From NCBI GenBank assembly GCA_910588015.1, contig CAJUOK010000034.1, positions 1 to 12,020 of the forward strand: DNA of 12,020 nt, given 5' to 3'. The position numbers and the translations under genes are program-made. Source of the stretch: an uncultured Christensenellaceae bacterium. Its GTDB lineage: Bacteria > Bacillota > Clostridia > Christensenellales > UBA3700. Positions 1 through 7,429 of the stretch are shown piece after piece. Within the stretch, counting starts at the first letter, position 1, and each line of letters opens with the position of its first letter. The notes under the pieces are model-generated. The model was not told the DNA's origin and did not search any database. It was given only the letters and a program-made list of their open reading frames with translations.

Positions 1-13
1 GAGCGTAGTATTC

Positions 14-100
14 TGTCACCTCGACCGAAGTGGAGAGGTCTAATCCATATAAAAAATTGAATAGATTTCTCCATTGCACTTCGTTCCAGTCGAAATGACA
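14..100. repeat. Dispersed inverted-repeat element, copy 1
   Basis: The left arm (14-46) opens with TGTCA, then TCGACCGAAGTGGAGAGGTC. The right arm (64-100) reads GATTTCTCCA, then TCCAGTCGAAATGACA. The arms are imperfect reverse complements around an AT-rich centre. The same end motifs recur at 137-213 and 315-404, so this is one family. It resembles the short TGTCA...TGACA intergenic palindromes scattered through many bacterial genomes (REP or MITE-like). No coding potential is seen. Confidence 0.7.
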
Positions 101-136
101 TATAAAATACGATTAAGTCAAACTCATTTATTATTA

Positions 137-213
137 TGTCATATTGAGCGTAACGTAGTGGAGTCGAAATATCTCAAACGGATTGAGATTTCTCCACTTT
201 GGTCGAAATGACA
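137..213. repeat. Dispersed inverted-repeat element, copy 2
   Basis: This copy begins with TGTCATATTGAGCG and a GTGGAGTCGAAATATCTC segment. It ends with GAGATTTCTCCA and GGTCGAAATGACA. Both ends are TGTCA/TGACA, so it can fold into a long imperfect hairpin. The right arm closely matches the right arm of copy 1. Confidence 0.7.
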
Positions 214-266
214 AAAAAGTTTTGGACAAAATGACAAGTTTATAATAATATTGCGAGCATTAATGA

Positions 267-299
267 CAAAACGGCTTACTTATTCTGTAAGTCGTTTTG
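267..299. terminator. Terminator-like hairpin
   Basis: The arms CAAAACGGCTTAC (267-279) and GTAAGTCGTTTTG (287-299) form a 13-bp stem with one G-U pair and a 7-nt loop. No long T-run follows, only CTTAT, so intrinsic termination is plausible but weak. It could end a gene lying before the window. It sits between two dispersed repeats and may instead belong to that repeat cluster. Confidence 0.4.
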
Positions 300-314
300 C
301 TTATAGTATTGATT

Positions 315-404
315 AGATTTCTCCACGCGCTACACTCCAGTCGCAAGGAGCGAAGCGACGGCATAGCGAGCAAGCAGATGTGTCTCGTGCGAGCGTAAAT
401 GACA
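315..404. repeat. Dispersed repeat element, copy 3 (GC-rich variant)
   Basis: It opens with GATTTCTCCA and CTCCAGTCG, as copy 1 does at 64-90, and ends in AATGACA like copies 1 and 2. The middle is a GC-richer insert (about 341-395) containing GGAGCGAAGCGACGG and the small palindrome CTCGTGCGAG. It is much less AT-rich than its surroundings. This suggests a composite or longer variant of the same family. Confidence 0.6.
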
Positions 405-748
405 TTATTTTTATTGTTAGCGTCAATGAAAAATCACTAAAACAATTTTTACTCGTAACTATAAGAATGATTATTTTGTAATTACTAAACAAATAATGAA
501 AACATTTTTTAAATACGGCAGAAAAACCGCGTCCATACGCGAATATTTGATTTTTAACATTCGTTAAAAAATTAACAATAAATAAAACGATTAGACATAT
601 AATAACGTTATTATAAATAATCTGTACTTAAAAACAAAAAAAATTCAATAAATATAAATTGTGACATTCCAAAATTATTTTCGTCAGTGTAAAATAGATT
701 GTAGATTTGTATTAAAGTTTTTGAAGTCAACGTAAGATAATATATCGC
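405..748. other. AT-rich intergenic leader without a gene
   Basis: No credible coding frame is seen on either strand. The stretch holds two small hairpins. One has arms CGCGT/ACGCG (528-541). The other has arms TTTTTAAC/GTTAAAAA around loop ATTC (551-570). A TATAAT occurs at 598-603, with TTAACA at 572-577 giving an overlong 20-nt spacer. It is a secondary promoter candidate for the downstream lipoprotein gene. Nothing else is recognised. Confidence 0.5.
712..741 (+). promoter_or_regulatory. Candidate promoter of the lipoprotein gene
   Basis: TTAAAG (712-717, weak -35) and GATAAT (736-741, one mismatch from TATAAT) are 18 nt apart. Transcription would start near 748, exactly where the leader hairpin (749-767) begins. 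The -35 match is poor, so an upstream promoter (TATAAT at 598-603) is a real alternative. Confidence 0.3.
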
Positions 749-778
749 ACGCGCATATGTTGCGCGTAAAGAGAGGGA
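749..778 (+). promoter_or_regulatory. Leader hairpin and ribosome binding site
   Basis: ACGCGCA (749-755) and TGCGCGT (761-767) form a perfect 7-bp GC-rich stem with a 5-nt loop. The Shine-Dalgarno site GAGAGGGA (771-778) starts 3 nt after the stem and lies 4 nt before the ATG at 783. The hairpin stands out in an otherwise AT-rich leader. It could stabilise the 5' end of a very long mRNA or tune ribosome access. That role is inference. Confidence 0.5.
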
Positions 779-782
779 AATT

Positions 783-3700
783 ATGAGGAAGATAAGCAAA
801 TTTATTTTGGTTGTTATGCTTGTTGTTTTGACGGCGAGTTTATTTGCGGCGTGTACCGTCAAAGAAGATAATAAATTATCTGTCACATTCGTAAGCAACG
901 ACGAAGCATATGCAACTGCGGAAAATATACAGCAAATAAAAGACGTCTTCGATAATCAGCCCTCCAGAGAAGGATATGTTTTTAAAGGTTGGTATCTTGA
1001 TAAAGACGTATGGACTCAAGAAGTATTGAATAGCGATTTGGAAGAAATACTCAAAGGAACCAATCAAGTCAATGTTTATGCATATTGGGTGAAGATTATT
1101 AATAAAATCACCGTTTCATTCAGAGATTACAACGACGCGGTTTTGTTGGAGAAAGACTATGAGCGAAGCGACGACCAGTTGGAAAAGGATATGGCGGCTT
1201 TACGTCCGTCAAAACGTCCCGACGATGAAAAATATTCTTATACTTTTGAGAAATGGCAGTGCAATATTGATGATTTGACTCAAGGATATTTTGTCGCAAC
1301 GCCGGTTTATGCAGGTCAATTGAGATTTTTTGATTTTAATTATTACGTAGACGGACAATTGATATTTACCGACAAAGTCAAATACGGCGAAGACGCCGAC
1401 GCCAGTTTGCTTGCAACTCCGCAAAAGCCGTCGACGGAAAAATTCGATTATGTTTTCGACGGATGGGACGGCAATTTTAACAACGTTACGCAAAATACCG
1501 ACGTACACGCAAAATTCAAGCAAAATATAAAGAAGTTTGACGTAACTTTTAATTACGGCAACGGAAAAAGCATTACGCAAAAGGTCGAATACGGAGCAAA
1601 CGCAATTGCTCCAAGCGGCAATGAATTGACAAAACCCGCTACGCATCAAAAAGAATTTTTATTCGTAGGTTGGGATAATTCTTTTAAAGATATAAGAAAA
1701 AATACCGTGGTCAACGCTAAATACGTCGAGCAGACCAGAATGTACGAAGTTAAATTTTGGGTAGACAATACCTGTATTAAATATCTCAACGTTCCTTACG
1801 GAACAAAAGTTGAGGCGCCTTCGCAACCAGTGAAAACAGAAGAAGACGGATTTACTTATGAATTTTTGAATTGGGATATCGCTTTTGACAACGTTACGAC
1901 TGATTTGGACGTAAGAGCGGTATTCAAAAAGATTTCGCATACATATACGGTTCGTTACGTCAACTGGGACGGAAGCTTGCTGTTTGAAGAACAAGTGGGC
2001 AGCGGAGAACCGTCGGTTTACGGAGGAGAAAATCCTCAACGCGAGTCAAGCGATAAGTTCAGCTATGTTTTCAAAGGTTGGACCGATGCTGACAAGTTGG
2101 ACGCTATTACGCGTAATATAACCGTACAGGCAGTGTTTGAACAAAATATCAATACCTTTACCGTGACTTTTGTATATGGCGACGGCAAAAGAGCGACTTT
2201 AAGGGAAATAGGGTTCGGCACTGATTTGACTTATTCCAATTTGGTTCCGACGGACGTTGCCAAAGAGTCTACGCCGCAGTTCGAATATATTTTTATAGGT
2301 TGGGACAGAACGTTCGATAACATTACGTCGGATATGCTCATCACTGCCAAATATTCTGAACAGACCAGAATTTACGAAGTAAAGTTTTTCGTGGACGACA
2401 AATGTATCAAAGCAATAAGCGCGCCTTACGGCTCAAGCGTCGAGGCTCCGTCGCAGCCCGTTAAGGTTGAAGACGACGGATTTACCTACGAATTTGTCGG
2501 TTGGGATAAGACCGTCGATAAAGTAGAAGAAGACACGCAAGTCAACGCTATATTCAATAAAATCGCAAATACATACGTAATACAGTATCTCAATTGGGAC
2601 GGCGCGTTGTTATATACCGATAAGGTTGAGAGCGGCGGTTCGTCGACTTATGAGGGAGAAACTCCGACAAGAGAATCCAACGATAAATACACCTATGCAT
2701 TTAAAGGTTGGACGAACGCAGAAAGTCTTATCAATGTCACTCACAGCTTTGCTACGCAAGCGGAGTTTGTCGAAAACGTCAGAACTTTCAGCGTTACTTT
2801 CAATTACGGTCACAATCTGCAAAAAACGCTTGAGGGAGTACCTTACGGCACTGACTTGACGCAGTCGCCCGACATACCTACCGACACGGAAAAGACTTCT
2901 ACCAAACAATACGATTTTACGTTCATCGATTGGGATAAATATTTCGGATATGTGTCGAGCGATATGCAAATCAACGCAATCTATAAGGACACTTTGAGAA
3001 AATACTTGGTAACGTTCGTCAATAACGGCAGCGTTGTTAAGACACAAGAAGTAGATTACGGAAAATGTCCTACGGCTCCTGAAGAAAATATTTTCAAAAA
3101 CCAAACGGTTCAATACAATTATACTTTGCTTGGTTGGGCGGTGACGGAAAACGATACGGTAGACTTATCGGAGGATTTTGCGGGAATCGACCCCAACGTT
3201 ACGATGGTTGAGGACGCTATAATTTATACGGCGGTATATTTGAGAGCTATACAAAGATACACTGTCAAATTCTTCAACGAAGAGGATAAGAAAGAACTCA
3301 TTGGCGAAATTACCGTCGATTACGGTACTAACGTAATAGAGGGCAACCTTGCTCCTACGCCGTCTAAAGAATCGACACCGAAGTTCGATTACGTATTCAG
3401 CGGTTGGAGCAGAGAATTGATATTCGTAGAGGCGAATATAGAAGTATATGCCAACTACGACGCTAATATAAGGTCGTATAAGGTTACGTTTATGAACGGC
3501 GAAGAGGTTTATCGAGAGTACGTAGTAGAGTACGGCAGCGCGTCGCCGAAGCCGGAAACCGACCCGACGTTACAGTCGACCGTTCAATTTGACTTCATCT
3601 TCCTCGGTTGGGACGGTTTGATGAATTACGTCGAAGCAGATACGCTCGTCACGGCAAATTATCGCAATGATTTGAGATATTATAAAGTAACTTATTTCAA

Positions 3701-5633
3701 TCTTGCCACCTACGAACATATCTCTACGGTAGAAATGGGTTACGGCTCGTCTATAAACATTACGATAACGAGAGACGGATACAACTTCGATTCTTGGTAT
3801 AGAGACCCCGATTGCAACACGGTATTCGATATGCAAAACGATTTTGTCGACGGCACGTTGATGTTATTCGGCAATACGGTAATGCAAGGTCTTATATTCA
3901 ACGGAGACAACGAGATAATCGGGTATGAGGGCAATCAACCTAATCTTGTTATTCCAATGGCGGCAAACGGCAGAAAAGTTAATACGATAAAGAGTAAAGC
4001 TTTCAAAGACAATGCCGTGATAGGTAGCGTTTATATACCGAGTACAATTACAAAAGTTGAAGCAAACGTATTTGCCGGTTTGGTACTTACGGAAACCGGC
4101 GGTATTTACGTTCAGTCGGAAAAGAAATGGACGGGCACGCCGAGCGGTTGGAATCAATTCTGGAACAGAAACGACAGCGCCCTTGCTTGGGAGTGGAAAG
4201 AAGAGGATAGACCTGTTACTTACGGTGTCGACGGAATTTATACTGTGGGAGATTTCCAATACGTATTGATTGCCGACGGAAATTACGCTATCGTGGATAA
4301 ATTTATCAACAATAATACGGCGAAAGCATATATTTCCGATACGCTCGAACACAAAAAGGCGTTCTTTACGTCTGTTGTCGAGACTGACGAAAAGACGGGA
4401 CAACAGCGCAACGTCTACACAATCGATTATGAGACAAATATCTACAGTATTACTAGAATTGCAGTATCGGCATTCGAGAGCAGCGAAAATATTGTAAGCA
4501 TATTCATTCCCAAGACTATTGAGAAAGTCGGCAACTATGCATTCAGCGGAGTTACGGCAAATCTGTATATCCAAAGAGAACGTCCGAAAGTGGGAATCGT
4601 CGAGACGGACTTGCCGAGCGGTTGGGGCATCAACTGGAATGCAAACCGTAAAGGTCAAGAGGGAACCAGAACCTTGCATTGGGGCGTAGTCGATATGGAT
4701 AGAGTCGGCGTGTTCAGCTATATCTTTATGTCAAACCAAACTGCGATTGCCGCAGAATACAACGGAAGCAGTTCTGCAACCAGCGTCGACGTACCGGGCA
4801 GCGTTATCTTCAAAGACGAGACTTATACCGTAACCGAAGTGGGCGACGAATTGCTTGCGAATATGACGCTTCTCAATACCGTAACGTTTAACGAAGGTCT
4901 TAAGAAGATAAACAGCAAAGTATTCTATATGGACGCGTTGCTGTCCAAAGTAACGTTGCCGTCAACGCTCGAAGAGATTGGCGATTACGCGTTCCTCGGC
5001 GCAATGGCTCTAAAAGAAATTTATATACCTGCGTCGGTTAAAAAGATAGGTATGTTGGTATTTATAGGTATTGACAACTTGTCGATTTATTGCGGAATTG
5101 AGAAGAAACCTCTTACGGGATACAATTTGCTATGGGACGTAAAACTCGGTTTGAGCGACATAGGAGATTTGACGAACCTCAAGGGTATCGCGGGCACCAT
5201 AGTCAACCCCAACCGCCACGACGTCATTTACAACGTTGCGGCAGTTTATGTCGATACGGTAAATACGACTGGCAGACAGACGAATTTCAAATACGTTCTG
5301 TTCAACGACGGCACCGCGAAAGTCATATCGTCAAGCAATACTATTCTCAACGTAGAGACTTATAATATGCCCGAGACGATTACCTATAATGAGGCGACTT
5401 ATACCGTTACTGCTATCGGAGCGGGCGCATTTGCAGGGAATACAACGATTAAGACTTTGGTGATTCCTTCTACCGTCACGACAGTGGAGGAGAATGCTTT
5501 CAAAGGTTGTACTAACTTAACCGTCAAAACGCCGCACGCATCCAAACCGAGCGGTTGGAATAATAATTTCAATCCCGACAACAGACCTATCGAATACGGA
5601 CATATCATATCCGCAACGGAAGAAGTCGCGTAA
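783..5633 (+). CDS. Giant surface lipoprotein: 14 Listeria-Bacteroides repeats plus BspA-like LRR cassettes
   Basis: This 1616-residue protein is probably an extracytoplasmic adhesin or binding protein. Residues 1-24 are a lipoprotein signal: MRKISKF, a hydrophobic core, then LFAAC with the lipidated Cys at 24. From about residue 30 to 1028 there are 14 modules of the Listeria-Bacteroides repeat (Flg_new/InlB B-repeat) type. Each carries a Y-x-F-x-G-W-like centre, with Trp at 70, 158, 228, 297, 364, 433, 507, 574, 643, 717, 785, 875, 943 and 1005. From about 1029 to 1616 lie BspA-like leucine-rich segments (for example VYIPSTITKVEANVFAGL and LPSTLEEIGDYAFLGA). They are punctuated by PSGW-type motifs at 1120, 1278, 1443 (degenerate, PLTGYN) and 1589. 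No sortase motif or C-terminal membrane anchor is present, so the lipid is the likely anchor. The start is set by GAGAGGGA at 771-778. Repeat recognition is firm; the ligand and role are unknown. Confidence 0.93.
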   Translation: MRKISKFILVVMLVVLTASLFAACTVKEDNKLSVTFVSNDEAYATAENIQQIKDVFDNQPSREGYVFKGWYLDKDVWTQEVLNSDLEEILKGTNQVNVYAYWVKIINKITVSFRDYNDAVLLEKDYERSDDQLEKDMAALRPSKRPDDEKYSYTFEKWQCNIDDLTQGYFVATPVYAGQLRFFDFNYYVDGQLIFTDKVKYGEDADASLLATPQKPSTEKFDYVFDGWDGNFNNVTQNTDVHAKFKQNIKKFDVTFNYGNGKSITQKVEYGANAIAPSGNELTKPATHQKEFLFVGWDNSFKDIRKNTVVNAKYVEQTRMYEVKFWVDNTCIKYLNVPYGTKVEAPSQPVKTEEDGFTYEFLNWDIAFDNVTTDLDVRAVFKKISHTYTVRYVNWDGSLLFEEQVGSGEPSVYGGENPQRESSDKFSYVFKGWTDADKLDAITRNITVQAVFEQNINTFTVTFVYGDGKRATLREIGFGTDLTYSNLVPTDVAKESTPQFEYIFIGWDRTFDNITSDMLITAKYSEQTRIYEVKFFVDDKCIKAISAPYGSSVEAPSQPVKVEDDGFTYEFVGWDKTVDKVEEDTQVNAIFNKIANTYVIQYLNWDGALLYTDKVESGGSSTYEGETPTRESNDKYTYAFKGWTNAESLINVTHSFATQAEFVENVRTFSVTFNYGHNLQKTLEGVPYGTDLTQSPDIPTDTEKTSTKQYDFTFIDWDKYFGYVSSDMQINAIYKDTLRKYLVTFVNNGSVVKTQEVDYGKCPTAPEENIFKNQTVQYNYTLLGWAVTENDTVDLSEDFAGIDPNVTMVEDAIIYTAVYLRAIQRYTVKFFNEEDKKELIGEITVDYGTNVIEGNLAPTPSKESTPKFDYVFSGWSRELIFVEANIEVYANYDANIRSYKVTFMNGEEVYREYVVEYGSASPKPETDPTLQSTVQFDFIFLGWDGLMNYVEADTLVTANYRNDLRYYKVTYFNLATYEHISTVEMGYGSSINITITRDGYNFDSWYRDPDCNTVFDMQNDFVDGTLMLFGNTVMQGLIFNGDNEIIGYEGNQPNLVIPMAANGRKVNTIKSKAFKDNAVIGSVYIPSTITKVEANVFAGLVLTETGGIYVQSEKKWTGTPSGWNQFWNRNDSALAWEWKEEDRPVTYGVDGIYTVGDFQYVLIADGNYAIVDKFINNNTAKAYISDTLEHKKAFFTSVVETDEKTGQQRNVYTIDYETNIYSITRIAVSAFESSENIVSIFIPKTIEKVGNYAFSGVTANLYIQRERPKVGIVETDLPSGWGINWNANRKGQEGTRTLHWGVVDMDRVGVFSYIFMSNQTAIAAEYNGSSSATSVDVPGSVIFKDETYTVTEVGDELLANMTLLNTVTFNEGLKKINSKVFYMDALLSKVTLPSTLEEIGDYAFLGAMALKEIYIPASVKKIGMLVFIGIDNLSIYCGIEKKPLTGYNLLWDVKLGLSDIGDLTNLKGIAGTIVNPNRHDVIYNVAAVYVDTVNTTGRQTNFKYVLFNDGTAKVISSSNTILNVETYNMPETITYNEATYTVTAIGAGAFAGNTTIKTLVIPSTVTTVEENAFKGCTNLTVKTPHASKPSGWNNNFNPDNRPIEYGHIISATEEVA
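870..3866 (+). repeat. Array of 14 Listeria-Bacteroides repeat modules
   Basis: Fourteen modules of about 62-90 residues each are marked by the central G-W or equivalent. Typical forms are YVFDGWDGNFNNVTQNTDV and YIFIGWDRTFDNITSDM. Each is followed by a V-x-A-x-F/Y strand and then a strand leading to (V)xYG. Spacing between successive Trp residues is 88, 70, 69, 67, 69, 74, 67, 69, 74, 68, 90, 68 and 62. Modules 1, 2, 11 and 14 are the most divergent. In Listeria internalin B this module has a beta-grasp-like fold; applying that here is inference from family. Confidence 0.85.
1731..2990 (+). repeat. 630-bp higher-order tandem repeat (two copies, third decayed)
   Basis: Copy 1 (1731-2360) and copy 2 (2361-2990) both open with CAGACCAGAA and stay in register. 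Both continue with (M/I)YEVKF, VEAPSQPVK, DGFTYEF, NWDG and FKGWT blocks. Trp anchors 297/364/433 recur at 507/574/643, each exactly 210 residues on, and 507 recurs at 717. A third unit starts in register at 2991 (TLRKYLVTF) but diverges: the next anchor is at 785, one residue off. The unit spans three modules, so the array grew by duplicating a trimer rather than single modules. Confidence 0.85.
3870..5608 (+). repeat. Four BspA-like LRR/PSGW cassettes
   Basis: Each cassette has an opening strand, LRR segments of the form I-P-x-T/S-(I/V/L)-x-x-(V/I)-x-x-x-x-F, and a closing PSGW-type motif. Openings include FQYVLIADGNYAIV (about residue 1157), FSYIFMSNQTAIA (about 1310) and FKYVLFNDGTAKVI (about 1502). 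Closings are PSGWNQFWN (1120), PSGWGINWN (1278), PLTGYNLLW (1443) and PSGWNNNFN (1589). The third cassette has two adjacent LRR units and the most altered closing motif. The first opening is the least like the others. Confidence 0.7.
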
Positions 5634-5662
5634 TTCAGACGAAAAAATAATTTTAATCTATT

Positions 5663-5708
5663 CCCCCCTTGTAGTCTATACTTTTATATGTTAAGATTAT
5701 TAAGGGGG
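5663..5708 (+). promoter_or_regulatory. C-run complementary to the DUF2804 ribosome binding site
   Basis: CCCCCCTT (5663-5670) can pair with AAGGGGG (5702-5708), the Shine-Dalgarno site of the gene starting at 5715. The stem would be 7 bp with a 31-nt loop, followed by ATTTTT. If read from upstream, the structure could hide the binding site or act as a weak attenuator. A -10-like TATACT (5677-5682) lies in the loop without a good -35. A transcript starting from it would lack the C-run. Neither reading is proven. Confidence 0.4.
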
Positions 5709-5714
5709 ATTTTT

Positions 5715-6752
5715 ATGCAACACGAAATTACAAAGCCTACGTTATTACTTGATAAAGACGGAAATATTGCAGAGCCGGGCTTTTGCAAAAAATTGTTTTA
5801 CGAATACAACAGAGAAGCTATCAAGGCAAAGAAAAGCCGAATCAAAGAATGGGATTATTATTATATTTCCAATAAAGAATACGCGCTGTGTCTGACGATT
5901 GCCGATATGGGATACGTCGGAGGACTGAGCATAAGCGTGATGGACTTCGACAAGCCTAGTCAGCTGACAAACAGTTCGGTTTTTTTCTTTCCTATGGGAA
6001 AATTGAAAATGCCGCGCACTTCCAAAGAAGGCGACTGCGCTTGGCAAAACGGAAAAGTCAAGATGAGTTTTGCCAACGACGGTAAGACAAGACGTTTGAC
6101 GGGCGTATATCCCAATGCCGATAAAAAGGGAAGCGAAATAAAATGGGATATTTTTATTACTGACGAGCCCGAAGAAAGTATGGCGATAGCAACGCCATTT
6201 GATAAAAAAGGGTATTTTTATCTCAACCAAAAAATCAACTGTATGCGCGCGGAAGGATGGTTTTCGATTGGCGAAGAAATAAAAACTTTTGACGCGGCAG
6301 ACAGTCTCGCTACTCTCGATTGGGGGCGCGGAGTTTGGACGTATGACAACACTTGGTATTGGAGTTCTTTGCATACGAGACTTGCCGACGGCAAGACTTT
6401 CGGTTGGAATTTGGGATACGGTTTCGGGAATACCCAAGCGGCAAGCGAAGATATGCTTTTTTACGAAGGCAAGTCTCATAAAATAGGAAGAAGCAAGTTT
6501 GTAATAGCGGGCGACGAAGAAGGTAAACCGAAATATATGGAGGATTGGAAGATATTCGCCGACGACGGCAGAGTCGATTGCGTATTCAAACCTATTATTG
6601 ACAGACAGTCTCCGTTGGATTTAAAAATTATGTGTATGATACCGCATCAAGTCTTCGGACGTTTATACGGCAAGTGTATACTTGACGACGGAAAAGTCGT
6701 CGAGCTTGACGGCGAATTGGGGTTTGCCGAAAAAGTTCACAACAAGTGGTAG
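5715..6752 (+). CDS. DUF2804 family protein
   Basis: This is a 345-residue protein of the DUF2804 family, whose function I do not know. No signal peptide or membrane segment is seen, so it is probably cytoplasmic. Recognition rests on the N-terminal pattern ITKPTLLLDKDGNIAEPG, the aromatic-rich core LDWGRGVWTYDNTWYW (residues 201-216), GWNLGYGFG (230-238) and the C-terminal ILDDGKVVELDGELGFAEKV. I chose the start at 5715 because AAGGGGG (5702-5708) precedes it by 6 nt. An in-frame ATG at 5688 would add 9 residues but has no binding site and overlaps the -10-like element. The gene lies 81 bp after the lipoprotein gene on the same strand, so co-transcription is possible. It converges on the TetR gene. 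Confidence 0.85.
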   Translation: MQHEITKPTLLLDKDGNIAEPGFCKKLFYEYNREAIKAKKSRIKEWDYYYISNKEYALCLTIADMGYVGGLSISVMDFDKPSQLTNSSVFFFPMGKLKMPRTSKEGDCAWQNGKVKMSFANDGKTRRLTGVYPNADKKGSEIKWDIFITDEPEESMAIATPFDKKGYFYLNQKINCMRAEGWFSIGEEIKTFDAADSLATLDWGRGVWTYDNTWYWSSLHTRLADGKTFGWNLGYGFGNTQAASEDMLFYEGKSHKIGRSKFVIAGDEEGKPKYMEDWKIFADDGRVDCVFKPIIDRQSPLDLKIMCMIPHQVFGRLYGKCILDDGKVVELDGELGFAEKVHNKW

Positions 6753-6774
6753 AATATTAGCATTTGAAATTGTG

Positions 6775-6799
6775 AAGTTGATTATTATACAATCAATTT
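6775..6799. terminator. Weak convergent terminator hairpin
   Basis: AAGTTGATT (6775-6783) and AATCAATTT (6791-6799) form a 9-bp AT-rich stem with one G-U pair and a 7-nt loop. It is followed by ATTTTAG and overlaps the last codons and TGA stop of the minus-strand TetR gene. Its place between two convergent genes supports a termination role. The low GC content makes it weak. Confidence 0.4.
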
Positions 6800-7344
6800 A
6801 TTTTAGTAGCTTGCACTGACATATTAAATGCCAAAATTGCTAGGTCACGGCTTGAAAACGGAAAGTTGTCTTTTATCCATTCAGTCAACATTCCGACTAT
6901 GCCGTTGATACAAAAAAGATATCCGTATTTAGAGAAGGTATCGTTTTTTGCGAGCGTAATAGCTTTGTATCTGTCCAAAACTGTGCCTATAATTTTCTTT
7001 TTGAAGCTGTCGTTGTCAAGTCTTGATAACAAAACGGTGAATGTTTTTTTGTTTTCTCGGATATACTCAAAAGTGCCCTCCAGTAAATCGAGGTACTGTT
7101 CTTTTTTGGATAATGAGTCAAGAGCTTCGGAAGGATAAGGTATGCGGTCGAGCAAGTCGTCTTCGATTTCTTTGATGAGTTGATTGACGTCTTCATAATG
7201 CATATAGAAAGTCGAACGGTTGATGTCTGCGGCTTTGCATATATCGGTTATCGACATTCTTTTGTCGGGATGGCTATCCGACAGTTCTATATACGCTTCT
7301 TTAATTATTTTTTTCGTCATTCTGACGCGTCTCGTATCTTGCAT
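6793..7344 (-). CDS. TetR/AcrR family transcriptional regulator
   Basis: This 183-residue DNA-binding repressor-type protein has a TetR N-terminal helix-turn-helix at about residues 8-55. The recognition region reads SITDICKAADINRSTFYMHY, followed by an acidic helix. The C-terminal half (about 70-183) is a helical ligand/dimer domain like the short Firmicutes TetR C-terminal region (TetR_C_8 type). I chose the start at 7344 (MQDTRRVRM) because AAGAGGT lies 10 nt upstream on the minus strand. A longer frame beginning at 7443 would add a 33-residue tail unlike TetR proteins. The gene is divergent from the acyl-CoA synthetase gene, a common arrangement in which such a regulator controls the neighbour and itself. 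The ligand is unknown; an acyl-CoA or fatty acid is a guess from context. Confidence 0.9.
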   Translation of the reverse strand: MQDTRRVRMTKKIIKEAYIELSDSHPDKRMSITDICKAADINRSTFYMHYEDVNQLIKEIEDDLLDRIPYPSEALDSLSKKEQYLDLLEGTFEYIRENKKTFTVLLSRLDNDSFKKKIIGTVLDRYKAITLAKNDTFSKYGYLFCINGIVGMLTEWIKDNFPFSSRDLAILAFNMSVQATKIN

Positions 7345-7414
7345 TTGGATTTTACCTCTTACTTGCAAAAATTTTACACAACAAAATTTGTCTATTTGTC
7401 GGTTTGATAACAAA

Positions 7415-7429
7415 TTACATATATTGTAA
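7415..7429. promoter_or_regulatory. Palindrome upstream of the TetR gene
   Basis: TTACA (7415-7419) and TGTAA (7425-7429) are perfect inverted 5-mers around TATAT. On the minus strand the site lies between TTGGAG (7429-7434, possible -35) and TGTTAT (7406-7411, possible -10), which are 17 nt apart. It could be an operator for autoregulation. AT-rich palindromes of this size also arise by chance. Confidence 0.3.

Noticed and set aside
551..570. TTTTTAAC/GTTAAAAA hairpin as a terminator
   Set aside because: The T-run is on the wrong side on both strands and the stem is AT-only apart from one pair.
1545..3000. CRISPR-like or non-coding tandem array
   Set aside because: The repeats are in frame, protein-level and degenerate at third positions, as expected for duplicated protein modules.
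3864..4679. 271-codon open frame on the minus strand inside the lipoprotein gene
   Set aside because: It lies entirely antisense to a clearly coding repeat protein, has no recognisable domain, and other shadow frames of the same kind occur all along the gene.
5688..5714. Earlier in-frame ATG for the DUF2804 gene
   Set aside because: No ribosome binding site precedes it, whereas AAGGGGG is placed correctly for the ATG at 5715.
5745..6479. 244-codon open frame on the minus strand
   Set aside because: It is antisense to the DUF2804 gene, has no ribosome binding site seen and no recognisable protein family.
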